Assembly: GCA_963575745.1 (NCBI GenBank) | Contig: CAUYUJ010003547.1 | Location: 62,001 to 126,000, forward strand | Source of the DNA: Prorocentrum cordatum | Lineage: Eukaryota > Sar > Dinophyceae > Prorocentrales > Prorocentraceae | Direction of reading: 5' to 3' | Length of the DNA: 64,000 bases | Notes under the pieces: generated by a model | The model's input: the letters and a program-made list of their open reading frames with translations, nothing else | Databases searched by the model: none | Told to the model about the DNA's origin: nothing | Translations under genes and position numbers: made by a program | In this document: piece after piece, positions 55,385 to 63,995 of the stretch | Layout of the letters: the number at the start of each line of letters is the position of its first letter | Position numbering within the stretch: the stretch's first letter is position 1

Positions 55385-56167
55385 ATGTCCGGTGCGGAGG
55401 GCATGCCAGCGTGGGCTGTTCAGATGCAGAACGGGATCAACAGCCATACGGACGCAGCAGTTGGGGCCTTGCGCACAGAATTGAAGGCGGATATCCAAGC
55501 AACCACGGAGAGGGTGACGAAGGTCGAGGAGGGACAGAAGCAGGCTGACGAGCGCATCAACAAGCTCGAGGCAGCGATCTCTTCAGGCACTTGTACCTCG
55601 TTCATCCCTTCCTACTTCGATATTCGGGGATTCTGTGAGTGGAAAGACCGGAAGAGCATGGGCATCTCGAGGGAGCAGGCCGAACCACTTGCAGCACGTC
55701 TGAAGAGTGGTTTGCCGCCAGCGGTTCAGGACAAGGTGGGCGACATCGAGCTCAGAGGGAAGCGGGTCCACAAGGTGATTGTCCACGTGACCCCTCCTTA
55801 CGCCACGGAGGTCGCGGGGCTCTTCAAGGATGCTTTGCAGGACCCTGCGAACAACTGCAACTTCAACAACAACGTGCTGTTCACCACTGTCCAGAAGGAG
55901 CCTTCGGAACAGCGTCGATTCGAGGCTGGTGGAAAGGCGAGGGCGTTCTTGGACGTGAAGGCGAAGGCGAAGGACCCTTCGGTCCAGGTGTTCCATTCTG
56001 GCCCTCCGGAGTTTCGCATTTCTGTGAAAACGGCGGCAGGGGAGGTGACCATGGGGGCGGTGGACGAGAAAGGGGCGATGCAATGGGACGAGGCGGCGAT
56101 CCAGAGGGATCTTCAATGCAACGCCGGAGCGCTGAGTGCGGAGATGCGGGCCTTCCGGTCCGCGTGA
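55385..56167 (+). CDS. LINE ORF1 protein: coiled coil plus RRM-like domain
   Basis: Uninterrupted frame of 260 codons from the ATG at 55385. That start is preferred over in-frame upstream starts because upstream translation is Pro/Leu low complexity. Residues about 20-65 are strongly heptad-like (ALRTELKADIQATTERVTKV, EEGQKQADERINKLEAAI). Residues about 75-200 form a globular region (SYFDIRGFCEWKDRKSMGIS ... RGKRVHKVIVHVTPPYATEV ... NNVLFTTVQKEPSEQRRFEA) whose spacing resembles an RNA-recognition fold. A charged C-terminal tail follows. Coiled coil, RRM and basic C-terminal domain is the known layout of L1-type ORF1p, which trimerises and coats element RNA. It ends 18 bp before the ORF2 ATG, as expected for a bicistronic element. 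The RRM reading is inference; the coiled coil is clear. Confidence 0.7.
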   Translation: MSGAEGMPAWAVQMQNGINSHTDAAVGALRTELKADIQATTERVTKVEEGQKQADERINKLEAAISSGTCTSFIPSYFDIRGFCEWKDRKSMGISREQAEPLAARLKSGLPPAVQDKVGDIELRGKRVHKVIVHVTPPYATEVAGLFKDALQDPANNCNFNNNVLFTTVQKEPSEQRRFEAGGKARAFLDVKAKAKDPSVQVFHSGPPEFRISVKTAAGEVTMGAVDEKGAMQWDEAAIQRDLQCNAGALSAEMRAFRSA

Positions 56168-56185
56168 GCACCTTCTGGGTTTGCC

Positions 56186-57691
56186 ATGGGGAGGGTCACG
56201 ACTGTGTCTTGGAACACTTGTAAAAAGGGGACGAGCGCAGCAAAGAAGATCTGCAAACAGTTTCGACTGTATGCAGAGGGGGACTTTGTATTATTTTTAC
56301 AGGAAGTTCCGGCATGGTCGGTTTTGCATGGATATCCATATTCTGCCCATACAGTTTTGTCTGCAGAGAATTATGACTGCGCACTTATTACTCCTAGACT
56401 TGGGATGCGAGCGCTTAGGAAGATTGACTCTGGAGCCTATTGGTATGGTGCGGTTATTTCGAATTCAATGTATATCTCAGCTCACTTTTTGGACCATCTC
56501 GAAGAGGATGGGCGTGCTGCCCGGGTGTTTGAAGAGACGTCCAGGTTTGTACAACGAGTTCGCGATGAGTACTCTTCGATGTCATTTGAGATCTTGATTG
56601 GGGTGGGCGCTAATGTCCATTTCCCGGCATGTTGGGGCTCTCTTACTGGAGACGCGGTGCTGGAACGGCGGAGGACACATACACAGGCAAAGGTCCTAGC
56701 TGTGGGCTCTTGGCTGGAAGGTTTGGATATCTCGTTGCTGAATACTTTCTGGACGCCTCAGCTGGTAGATGAACGGGCCCGGGACACGAAACGTATCTGG
56801 ACACACAGAGGCGACGATAGGACGCACAAGTCGCAGATCGACTACATTGGTACCACATCTTCGATACAGGGCCGTGCGTGGGCGGCGCGTCCCCACCACA
56901 GGATATTCACAAGATCGGACCATAGGCCTGTGTGGGCAGACGTGTTGAACGCGTCGCCAGGCAACATCCAATTGAGCTTGCATCGATCGTTCAGAGGTTG
57001 GAAACCCGTCGACGAACAACACATGGACATGTTTAAGCAGCTTGCAGTGGATTCTGTAGATTACGACCTGCCCGAACTCCAGACTGCGGTAAAGGAGGCT
57101 GGGATTGGAATTCGGTTTCACACGGCAGGGCAACGGGATAGACGAGAAATCAATGCCATCAACAGTGCGGTCAAGATGGCGCGGAAATCTGTTGCCACTG
57201 CGGCGCATGATGAAAGGCGAGAGCGAGTTCGAGAGCTACGGAGACTCATTCGCAAGGCTAAGCGTCAGCGGAACGAGCGACGTTTGCAGCAGATCTCGAG
57301 GTGTGGCGGTCCTTCGAAACTCCCAGCGACGTTGAATATCAATGGGACCCACACGGCGGACTGGGACGTGTGGAAACAGGCTCTGTGGGAATTCGGCAAC
57401 CAGAGATTCAGCGATGGGTGCAATACTGCAGCTACTCAGGAATACCGGCTTCGCTGTTTGTCGCAGGTGCGTTGTAACGACCGCGTGGATGGACGTGCGC
57501 ATCCAGGCATCAAGCTTTTTGATTTGCTCACGGCCCGAGCGAAACTGAAAGGCTGCACATCACCGGGCAACGGCGGGGCACCACCCGAGATGTACAAGGC
57601 ATTACCGCTGATGTGCGTGTACCGGTATTGGCAATTATTCCAACACCGATTCAAATATCTACATTCCGTCGACCCCCCAGTTGGAAGTTGA
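56186..57691 (+). pseudogene. LINE ORF2, first segment: EEP endonuclease and linker
   Basis: Frame of 501 codons from ATG 56186. EEP landmarks: VSWNT (Asn10), LFLQEVP (Glu40), IGVGANVHFPACWG (residues 138-151), QIDYIG (Asp219) and RSDHRPVW (Asp245, His246). In APE-type nucleases the third block is G-G-D-x-N; here it is G-V-G-A-N, so the metal-binding Asp appears replaced by Gly141 while Asn143 is kept. Residues 255-500 are a basic helical linker (RERVRELRRLIRKAKRQRNE) and the start of the RT. The frame ends at TGA 57689-57691, just after a C6 run. Shifting one frame restores the RT (next entry). The enzyme would nick chromosomal DNA to prime reverse transcription; the Asp to Gly change probably impairs it. 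Confidence 0.75.
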
Positions 57692-58158
57692 TCGATTTTG
57701 TGGGATTGAAAATTGCAGCGCCAGATACATTAGGAGATTTTCGGTGGCTTGGCAAGCTGGATGTTGCCTTGAAGTGGTATGTTCAATCGTTGCAACCATC
57801 GGTCAAGAGGTCTCTCCTGCCCTCCCCAGTTGCTACGTTTGGGTTTCGAGCCGGATATGCGTGTAGCGATGTGGTATCGATCATTCGACAGTGCGTATTT
57901 CTAGCAAGTCGGTGGGGTATGCCGTTGATCTTAGGCTCTGAGGATATCGAGATAGCTTTCGATACCATGAGCCACGAGAAGATGTTCGAGGCCATGATCG
58001 GCCGAGGCGTTCCTCATGACCTGGCAACGGCTCTTCTCAGGGAGGTGTCGGGCATGCAATGCTCCATGGAGTTGCCGGGCTCGGAGCCTTCTTGCCGCTT
58101 CGACTTGGAGCGGGGGGGGAACAAGGTTGCCCGGATACTCCAGCAGTATTTAATATGA
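57665..58158 (+). pseudogene. LINE ORF2, second segment: RT fingers and motif A
   Basis: The frame continues from the C6 run as SWKLIDFVGLKIAAPDTLGD, then RWLGKLDVALKWYVQSL, FGFRAGYACSDVVSIIRQ (the conserved G-F-R block before motif A), and LGSEDIEIAFDTMSHEKM (motif A, catalytic Asp codon at 57943-57945), then GVPHDLATALLREV. It ends after a G8 run at 58112-58119, where the next frame takes over with the motif B block. Confidence 0.75.
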
Positions 58159-58658
58159 TGCTCGAGTGGGCCTGCGCTGACTTACAGTCCAAATGGGCAG
58201 CTGAGGGCAGAGGGCTCTGCTTGGACCCGGACGCCCGCCAATGCATCACTCACTTGATTTGGGCGGACAACATATATCTACTAGCGTGTTCTATTGCGGA
58301 GTTTACGTGCATGGCTCAGGAGCTTACCGATGCTATCTCGAACATGGGCTGCCGAAGGAAGGCGCCCTCCCTTGCATGCGCGGCGTGTGGGACGATGCGC
58401 GGCGTGCTTTCGGAGGCGCCCGTCGCGGAGACAACTGACAAGCAGGCTTGCCAGATTTTCGACACCATGGAGGTCCTGGGAGTCATGCTTAGCCAGGAAG
58501 GGGACACCATTACCAGCGTCGAGCATCGTCTGGGCAAGGCTGAGGGGAAGTATTGGAGCAACGCTGGCACGTACAAGGCGAAGGGCTCTATAGCGTCAAA
58601 AATGAAAGCGCGGTCCACTGGTCCGGCAGCCAGTGCGGCTCACGGGCCCAAAACGTAA
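58105..58658 (+). pseudogene. LINE ORF2, third segment: RT motifs B to E
   Basis: GGEQGCPDTPAVFNMMLEWA is motif B. THLIWADNIYLLA is motif C with W-A-D-N in place of Y-A-D-D: the first catalytic Asp (codon 58266-58268) is present and the second is Asn. IFDTMEVLGVMLSQEGDTIT is the motif D/E beta-hairpin (the primer grip region), followed by a basic thumb. The frame stops at 58656-58658, and the protein resumes in the next frame with little or no missing sequence. Confidence 0.7.
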
Positions 58659-59923
58659 TGCAGCGACTGCGACGATGGGAATTTTCATTTCTCCGAAAAA
58701 TGTTCGGATTCCGCCTCAGGCCGGGAGAGGGGCAAGCTGCGTTCATGATTCGCACGGCTCGTCTGTTGGAGCGGTGTTTTCGCGTGACCGGTTCTCGCCC
58801 CCTTTATCTTCGAGTGCTCCGGGATGTTTTCAAGGCGGCATGGCGGGGGCAACACCTCGCCCCTCACGACGGTGCGAACAACTTCTTGTCTACTGCAAGG
58901 CAAGCCAGGAGCCGATTGTGGCGGGAGACAGCCAAGCACGTATGCAGCCGGAAACGTAGACGGAAGGAGGGCATCGTCCATTCAGGGCATGGCCACCGCG
59001 TTGAATGGGAAGACGTGTTAGTACAAGCTTACGGGGAGTGGCGCGAGAAACGCGACGCCTGTTCAACGATGGGTGAATGGATGTCCTTGTATCCCGAATT
59101 TGAGAAGTATATTTGCGGAGTGTGGGGGCTTTTCGCTATTTCGGAGCAGGCGTTGGCGACAGACCAGGAAAGCCGCGCGCGGGCGAAACGCCAGAGGACC
59201 GCGGCGCATCCCCTGGAGTTGTTGCCTATCTTTCATGGGGGTGGCGCCCCAGAAATACCATGGGAGAGCGTGCCTGGGCGGTTTGCTTTCGTTGCAGATT
59301 GCCAGCCTTTGTCAGCAGTGGTGAACGGCTTGGCCGTTCTGACCAACGGAAGCCTCGAGCTAATCCTGAGCCGAATAACACGCAACATTTTCTCACTGTT
59401 GGAACGGGGGTGGAAGCCGGCCAGGGATATAGATGATGCCGTAGTTTGGCGGCCGCGCGCTTATAATACAATCGCCGACCATTTAGTCAACCACGCCATG
59501 GACGAACGCAAGTCGTGGGCGAAAACTTGCCCTGACAGTGCCGAGCTGTCCTGTGCTGCGAATTTTCTCGTGCATTCTGACGGCGGTACTCGCGCCAGGC
59601 AGTGCTCCGCGGCCGCGTGGTGCATCGAAGCTGTCACTGTCTGTGGTCAGAGCACAACGCGGTCCTTATGTCTGGCCCTGTATCTTCATTCCTCGCAGAA
59701 GCCACCGCCATGGACGAGGCTGTTCAGGCGTTGGCTCAAATACTGTCCTTTCGTGCGCGGCCGTTACGAGGAGCCTTGGCACCTCACGAGTGACTTAGGC
59801 TTTGTTGTAAAAAAAGAGTTGTGGTCTCGACTGGGAGCTGGTTACCTCTATGGGGCCGTGGGCGCCAAGACCCCGTTCTGGTGCACGAATCGACGCGGAT
59901 GCGTAGTCAACCACGACATTTAG
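58625..59923 (+). pseudogene. LINE ORF2, fourth segment: connector and RNase H-like domain with permuted order
   Basis: From about 58645 the frame reads AQNVMQRLRRWEFSFLRKMF and a basic connector (CSRKRRRKEG), with an EEP-free helical stretch to residue 240 of the 58553 frame. Then come RNase H-like blocks: FAFVADCQPLSAVVNGLAVL (Asp249), WRPRAYNTIADHLVNHAMD (Asn305, Asp309) and FLVHSDGGTRARQCSAAAWC (Asp343). The last block, SSFLAEATAMDEAVQALAQI (Glu at codon 59698), lies in the +1-shifted frame that ends at about 59793, so a frameshift falls near 59660. After the shift point the 58553 frame runs out to 59923 as non-homologous sequence. Confidence 0.65.
59285..59793 (+). other. RNase H-like domain in circularly permuted order
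   Basis: A normal RNase H runs beta1 (Asp-Gly) - beta2 - beta3 - helix A (Glu) - beta4 (Asp) - helix B - beta5 - last helix (N-x-x-A-D). Here the beta4 block (V-A-D-C-Q) is first, the N-x-x-A-D helix second, the beta1 block (S-D-G-G) third with its beta2 (AAAWCIEA), and the helix-A block (L-A-E-A) last. Each of the four acidic positions occurs exactly once, and the joint between C-terminal helix and beta1 is about 30 residues (DERKSW to CAANFLVH). Domain role: removal of RNA from the RNA-DNA hybrid. The order is read from sequence; the permutation is an inference without structure or alignment. Confidence 0.55.
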
Positions 59924-59929
59924 GCTTTG

Positions 59930-60430
59930 CCCCCGCGCGAAACGGGTCGGAGCCCGGAGTTGCGAGGCAATTTCAGGCGAAACGGACCAGGGCACTTCTC
60001 GCAGCATCTCGGATACCAGATTTGTGAGGGTGTTTTATGCGACGCGGGCGGGACCGACTTCGGAAGGTGTTTCAAGCGATACAGGCCAGACCTCCCAGAA
60101 TTGAGGACGTCTGAGGCGAATCGCTGCGCGCCGCGCCAGTCCCTCGGCCAGAAAGAACACGTGCATCACATTCGTTTCTTGGTGATAATCCATTGTTCCC
60201 CACGGACTTGGGACACGAGTCAAGGAGTTGTGGATGTGGGTGTTTCCTGGAGGCGTGCAACCCTAGTCACATGTGCACGTGTCAGCCACAGTTTGCGGAA
60301 CTCTGTGTCCCTTGCCCGTGGGGGCCCTTCAATTTCGACGCCCACCTCCAAAGAGCGTCGCTAGTATCGATGGGTTCCCACTAGGGGAACGAAACTCCAC
60401 CCCAGTTGTGGCTGGTCGGCAACAGAAGCA
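59930..60430. other. Probable LINE 3' region and spacer
   Basis: No coding motif. A short run of A (59810-59815) follows the RNase H frame. The phrase GAGGACGTCTGAGGCGAA at 60098 relates to the 7.2-7.7 kb repeat. No poly-A tail is obvious. Confidence 0.4.
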
Positions 60431-60434
60431 AGCT

Positions 60435-60548
60435 AGAAGGGGAGAGGAGGAGGAGAAGGAGGCGGAACAGGATGAGGAGAAGGATAAGGAGGAGGAGGAG
60501 GAGGAGGAGGAGGAGGAGGAGGAGGAGGAGGAGGAGGAGGAGGAGGTG
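60435..60548. repeat. (GGA)n microsatellite
   Basis: GGA/AGG run, uninterrupted from about 60490. Confidence 0.95.
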
Positions 60549-60549
60549 A

Positions 60550-61020
60550 GCATGCTCGACCAAGGGGTGCCGCCGCATTTGGACGAGAGCATGGCGAACA
60601 GGCTTACATCGCGCTCCCATTGGTAAGGCGAGCCAGTTCACTGAAACATTGCCCGGAGGCCCAACCATGGAGCAGCAACACCTTGGGTCAGCAAGCCTCC
60701 TGATTCGAATCGGCTTCTTGTCCACGCCGCCTCCACGCGCATCGCTCGTCCCATTTGCCGCCTTCGCTGCCACTCCCCGTATTCCCGATCACCGTCTTCG
60801 AAATCGGCCCCGACGTTTCGAGAGCGGTCGCTCGACTTCTGCCCGAGGCCGCCTCTTCCAGGCAGGGCTCGGCCAGTCTCGTGCCAGCTTCGGGGCGACG
60901 CTCGGTGTCTGGGGTCTGCCATGCCCGGGGTGTTCTGGCCAAGACCCCGAAGGCCGCAGGCATCAGCTCGCCTTGCCGCTTCTCCCGCTGGCAGGCCTCC
61001 TTCCATCCCTCGTCATCCAG
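60550..61020. other. Unassigned spacer
   Basis: Open frames on both strands (plus 60755-61318, minus 60638-61006) carry no recognised domain. Confidence 0.35.
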
Positions 61021-61026
61021 GGGTGG

Positions 61027-61152
61027 ACCTGAACGGTGTTTTGGCGATTTCGTGGGCCGTTTTCGTTTCGATTTAGTTTTGCGTGAAAGGCGGATTGAAT
61101 ACAAAACGAGGGAAAACGAAAACAAAACGAAAACGAAGAACACCGTTCAGGT
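61027..61152. mobile_element. MITE-like 126-bp foldback with 14-bp terminal inverted repeats
   Basis: ACCTGAACGGTGTT at 61027-61040 is exactly inverted at 61139-61152 (AACACCGTTCAGGT). Sub-terminal sequence is also loosely complementary (CGTTTTCGTTT on the left, AAACGAAAACG on the right). The interior is AT-richer than the surroundings. No target-site duplication is evident and there is no coding capacity, so it would be non-autonomous. A simple hairpin is the alternative. Confidence 0.5.
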
Positions 61153-61159
61153 TCAGCCC

Positions 61160-61815
61160 TGTCGTCATCCTCGTTCTCCTCCCTCCTCGCACCCCAGTGC
61201 GAACTTCCTGCAGGCGGCGCCCATTTCAAATTCTCGAGTGCCATCTCAGAGGGACAGCTCCAGCTCCTCGAGGTGTCCGCGTGAGTTGGGCAAGCACTTT
61301 TCTCTCCCCTTATTCTGACTTCGTCGGTGGCCACATCCTGTCCCATCACTCCTCACCCCATGTCATCTTCATCCTCCCTCCCATCCCTCCCTCCCTCCTG
61401 TCTTCCTCGCTTCTTCGTTTGCCACTCCTCAAGGCTCCCCTCGCGGCGGCACTGTGCCCGCGTCCAGAGGTATTGCTGATCTTGAGCCGCCTCCTCACGG
61501 ACACAAACTTCAAGATCACCCGTGCCCAGCCCGCTTGTCCCCCCTTCCTCCGTCTACCTCGCACGCTCCCTCCTGGCCTGCCCTCCTTCCGCCGACCTGC
61601 CCACCCAACAACCCTCCCGTGGCGAGCACCGCAGCCCTGCGGGGGTGATGAGACCCGTATTGGTTTAGAGGCCGAGTGGGGAGGGGGGCGGCGGAGGGGG
61701 GATTCGGTTGTGGAGCAGGAGCGGGGTGCAGATGGGACGCGGCGGCGCCGCCTTGATGAGGCCGCAGCGTTTGGCCACAGCACCCTCAGTTGCGTGGTTG
61801 GCGTCTCGGGTCTTT
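61160..61815. other. Unassigned pyrimidine-rich spacer
   Basis: CT-rich plus strand with CCTCCC words. No gene is recognised. Confidence 0.4.
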
Positions 61816-61964
61816 GCATCTAGCTCTGGAGTTGCATCGGGGATTTTCCAGATAGCGGTGGTCTCATCAGATCGCTGATCACCGTGTTGGGGCGGGAAGG
61901 AAAAAGGAGGGAGTGTAGGAGGGGAGAGAAAGGGAACGAGAGAGAGCGAGTGGACAAGGAGGGG

Positions 61965-62228
61965 AGGATATGGCATGAAAATGTTGAGACTCGTGACACG
62001 CAGCGCATAGTCTAAGTGGCGATCAGATTTCCATGCTCGGGGACGGTCCATGTATTCAAATTCAAGTGTCTTCATGCTTCGCGTATCCCCACCGGCCAGT
62101 TCAGACACGTTGCCGATGAGAGCTGACAGGAAACGGGTGCGAGAGATCATGAGGCGATGCCCAGGCAGCTTGCCGTTTCCAGGAGAGTGTAGAAGCATGC
62201 GGTATAATACTTGTTCGGAAAGGTGCGA
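61965..62228 (-). other. Possible exon or coding remnant of unknown function
   Basis: On the minus strand 62228-61965 reads without stops as a peptide of balanced composition (HLSEQVLYRMLLHSPGNG, MISRTRFLSALIGNVSELAG, FEYMDRPRAWKSDRHLDYAL), unlike the Arg/Pro/Ser-rich artefacts nearby. The frame then passes into CT-rich sequence after NIFMPYP. It could be an exon end or a fragment of an element. No family is recognised. Confidence 0.3.
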
Positions 62229-62238
62229 GGAGGAGCAG

Positions 62239-62274
<36 letters not shown>

Positions 62275-62425
62275 AAGGAACATAATGACGATCACGGGAA
62301 CGAGGAGGAGGAGGAGGAGGAAGAAAAGGATGACGAGGACAAGGAGGAGGACGAGAATGTCAATGAGGAAGAGGAGGAGCATGACGAAGATATTGAGAAC
62401 GAAAAGGGGGAGGAGAAATAAGAGG
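62218..62425. repeat. (GGA/GAC)n purine-rich tract
   Basis: GACGAGGACGAGGACGAGG and GAGGAGGAGGAGG blocks. Acidic ORFs over it are artefacts. Confidence 0.9.
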
Positions 62426-62498
62426 AGGAGGAGGATCGGCCCACCGAGGGGGCGCGGTCGTGGCCAGAGACACGCCGCGGCCCTTGTGACCGAGCCTT

Positions 62499-63590
62499 CT
62501 ACTTCGGGCGTGCACGCTTGGCTTTGCCTGCTTTAAGGGGCTTAATGGGGTCCCCAGAGGGCCAAATCTTGGCCGAAACATTCGGTGGCTGGCAATTCGC
62601 TAACCTACGCAACGCCTCCCGTCCACTGTCAGTGCCCACACCACCTGGACAAGGGACGGGGAGTTGGTTGAGCCTACCACCTCCAGTGCTCGTGCAGCTG
62701 CCGAGCCTCGCGCACGTCGTACACCAAAGCTGACCATTCATAATTAGCATCGAATGGGTCGGGTGTATGACCTTACCTCCAACTGTAAGTGAGGGGTACG
62801 CAGAGGGCGGGATGGGCAGGGGCACGTTATAACAAGAAACAAACGCTCTACCTTTGCACGGGTGGGCCTGCATCCAGTTCTCAACGGCTTCTCGCGTGGG
62901 GCCAAGCTTACAATGCAAACAGACCCAGCGTTTCTTATCCTTTGGGTGCTGCTGCATACAGTGGCCCGTGGCACGCTCAAGCACCCGCTGAAGCGCGACT
63001 ATCTTCACAGGCCTGCGGCGGGCGCGCACACCCAAAAGACGCTGGTGCTTGACCCTGGGGAGCGAGTTGACAGCCGTAGCAACAGCAGCAAGACGCTTGT
63101 GGACCCGTTGCAGGAGAGCTTCATAGTCCTTCAAAGAATCTAATTGAGGTTGGATCAAATTCAAGGCTTTCCCGAGGCCACGTTGGGCCAGGGCGTCAGC
63201 TCGTTCATTACCTAGTGTTACAAACCAGGGCTGGGAAGCTACGCTCAGGCTCACGGCATCGAGATGGGAGTTACACTTCTTCACGCTGACATTGGAGATC
63301 TTGTCGGGCCTCTGGAGGATAGCCTGCTTGATCCGCTGCCACCACTGCATATGGGGACCTTGAGGGTAAAGCCACAACCGAGAGTTCCAACCACGGTACA
63401 CTAGGGCATTGTCGGTCCAGATCTCGAGGGCCCCCTGGGTGTAGAGGAGACAGTAGTACAGGCCAGCCAATTCAGCACAGGGAACCGTCTGACGGCCGTC
63501 GATGGTGCCGAAAAGCCCAGGAAAACGATCCGCAGCAGGAGACCTGTCGAAATCGAGAGCGACCCCCCAGCCTCCACGAGCAATACGGGC
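62499..63590 (-). pseudogene. LINE C-terminus: conventional RNase H plus two zinc modules
   Basis: Minus frame ending at 62499. Numbering on the 438-residue frame: GGWGVALDFD (81-90, beta2), QTVPCAELAGLYYCL (Glu115, helix A), ALEIWTDNALVYRGWN (Asp135, beta4), VSVKKCNSHLDA (180s, beta5 loop with His), TLGNERADALAQRG (Asn203, Asp207, last helix). This is RNase H in its usual order, with the catalytic Glu and two Asp intact. Beta1 with the first Asp is absent: upstream the frame is a proline run encoded by the microsatellite at 63592-63630. Downstream, VCLHCKLGPTREAVENWMQA then HPC (C-x2-C ... H-x-C) and WCTTCARLGS form zinc modules typical of dinoflagellate-type LINE C-termini. The domain would degrade RNA in the hybrid made by the RT. 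No RT is present in this window. Confidence 0.75.
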
Positions 63591-63591
63591 A

Positions 63592-63630
63592 AGAGGAGGA
63601 GGAGGAGGAGGAGGAGGAGGAGGAGGGAAA
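63592..63630. repeat. (GGA)n microsatellite replacing the RNase H N-terminus
   Basis: The GGA run (CCT on the minus strand) directly precedes the beta2 strand of the minus-strand RNase H, where the first catalytic Asp should be. Confidence 0.85.
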
Positions 63631-63664
63631 TGAGGAGAAGGAGGACGAGAACACGGACAAGGAC

Positions 63665-63995
63665 CCTGGCAGTCATCTTGGGGTCTTCTTGATGCCTTTT
63701 TTGCGTCCTCTTGGAGCTGTCTCGGGGCCCTGTTGGGGCTCTCTTGGTGTCTTGGGGCCGTCTTGGGAGCCCTGGAATACCTCTTGGGATCTCTTGGGGC
63801 CATCTTGGAAGCCATCCATCAAAGGAGGGGGGTCCCCGATTTCCGCCTCCCCATCTGGGACCTTCAAGGCGGCATTCTGGTGCGTTCTTGGGATGTTTTG
63901 GGGCCGATGTGTGATGACTTCGGGGAAGTCTTGGGAGTTCTTGGGCCGCTCGTGGGGCTTTCATGGGCCATGGTTGGGCCGTCTTGAGGCTTCAA
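63665..63995. repeat. CTCTTGGGG minisatellite array
   Basis: Units such as GGGGCTCTCTTGGTGTC and GGGGCCATCTTGG, with the family marker ATCCATCAAAGGAGGGGGGT at 63815-63835. It continues to the window edge. Confidence 0.8.

Larger units (their letters stand above)
54560..59930 (+). mobile_element. Near full-length two-ORF LINE retrotransposon with permuted RNase H-like C-terminus
   Basis: ORF1 (55385-56167) is intact. ORF2 (56186 to about 59796) encodes EEP endonuclease, RT and an RNase H-like C-terminus, in four frame segments. The frame changes map to a C6 run (57673-57678), a G8 run (58112-58119), a point near 58640 and one near 59660. Few stops occur inside each segment, so this is the youngest-looking LINE in the window; homopolymer indels could also be assembly errors. 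The ends were not defined by a target-site duplication. Downstream, at 60098, is a lone relative of the 7.2-7.7 kb repeat motif. Confidence 0.8.

Noticed and set aside
60690-60720. GATTCGAATCGG, resembling a tRNA B box
   Set aside because: No matching A box, acceptor stem or anticodon arm could be laid out around it.
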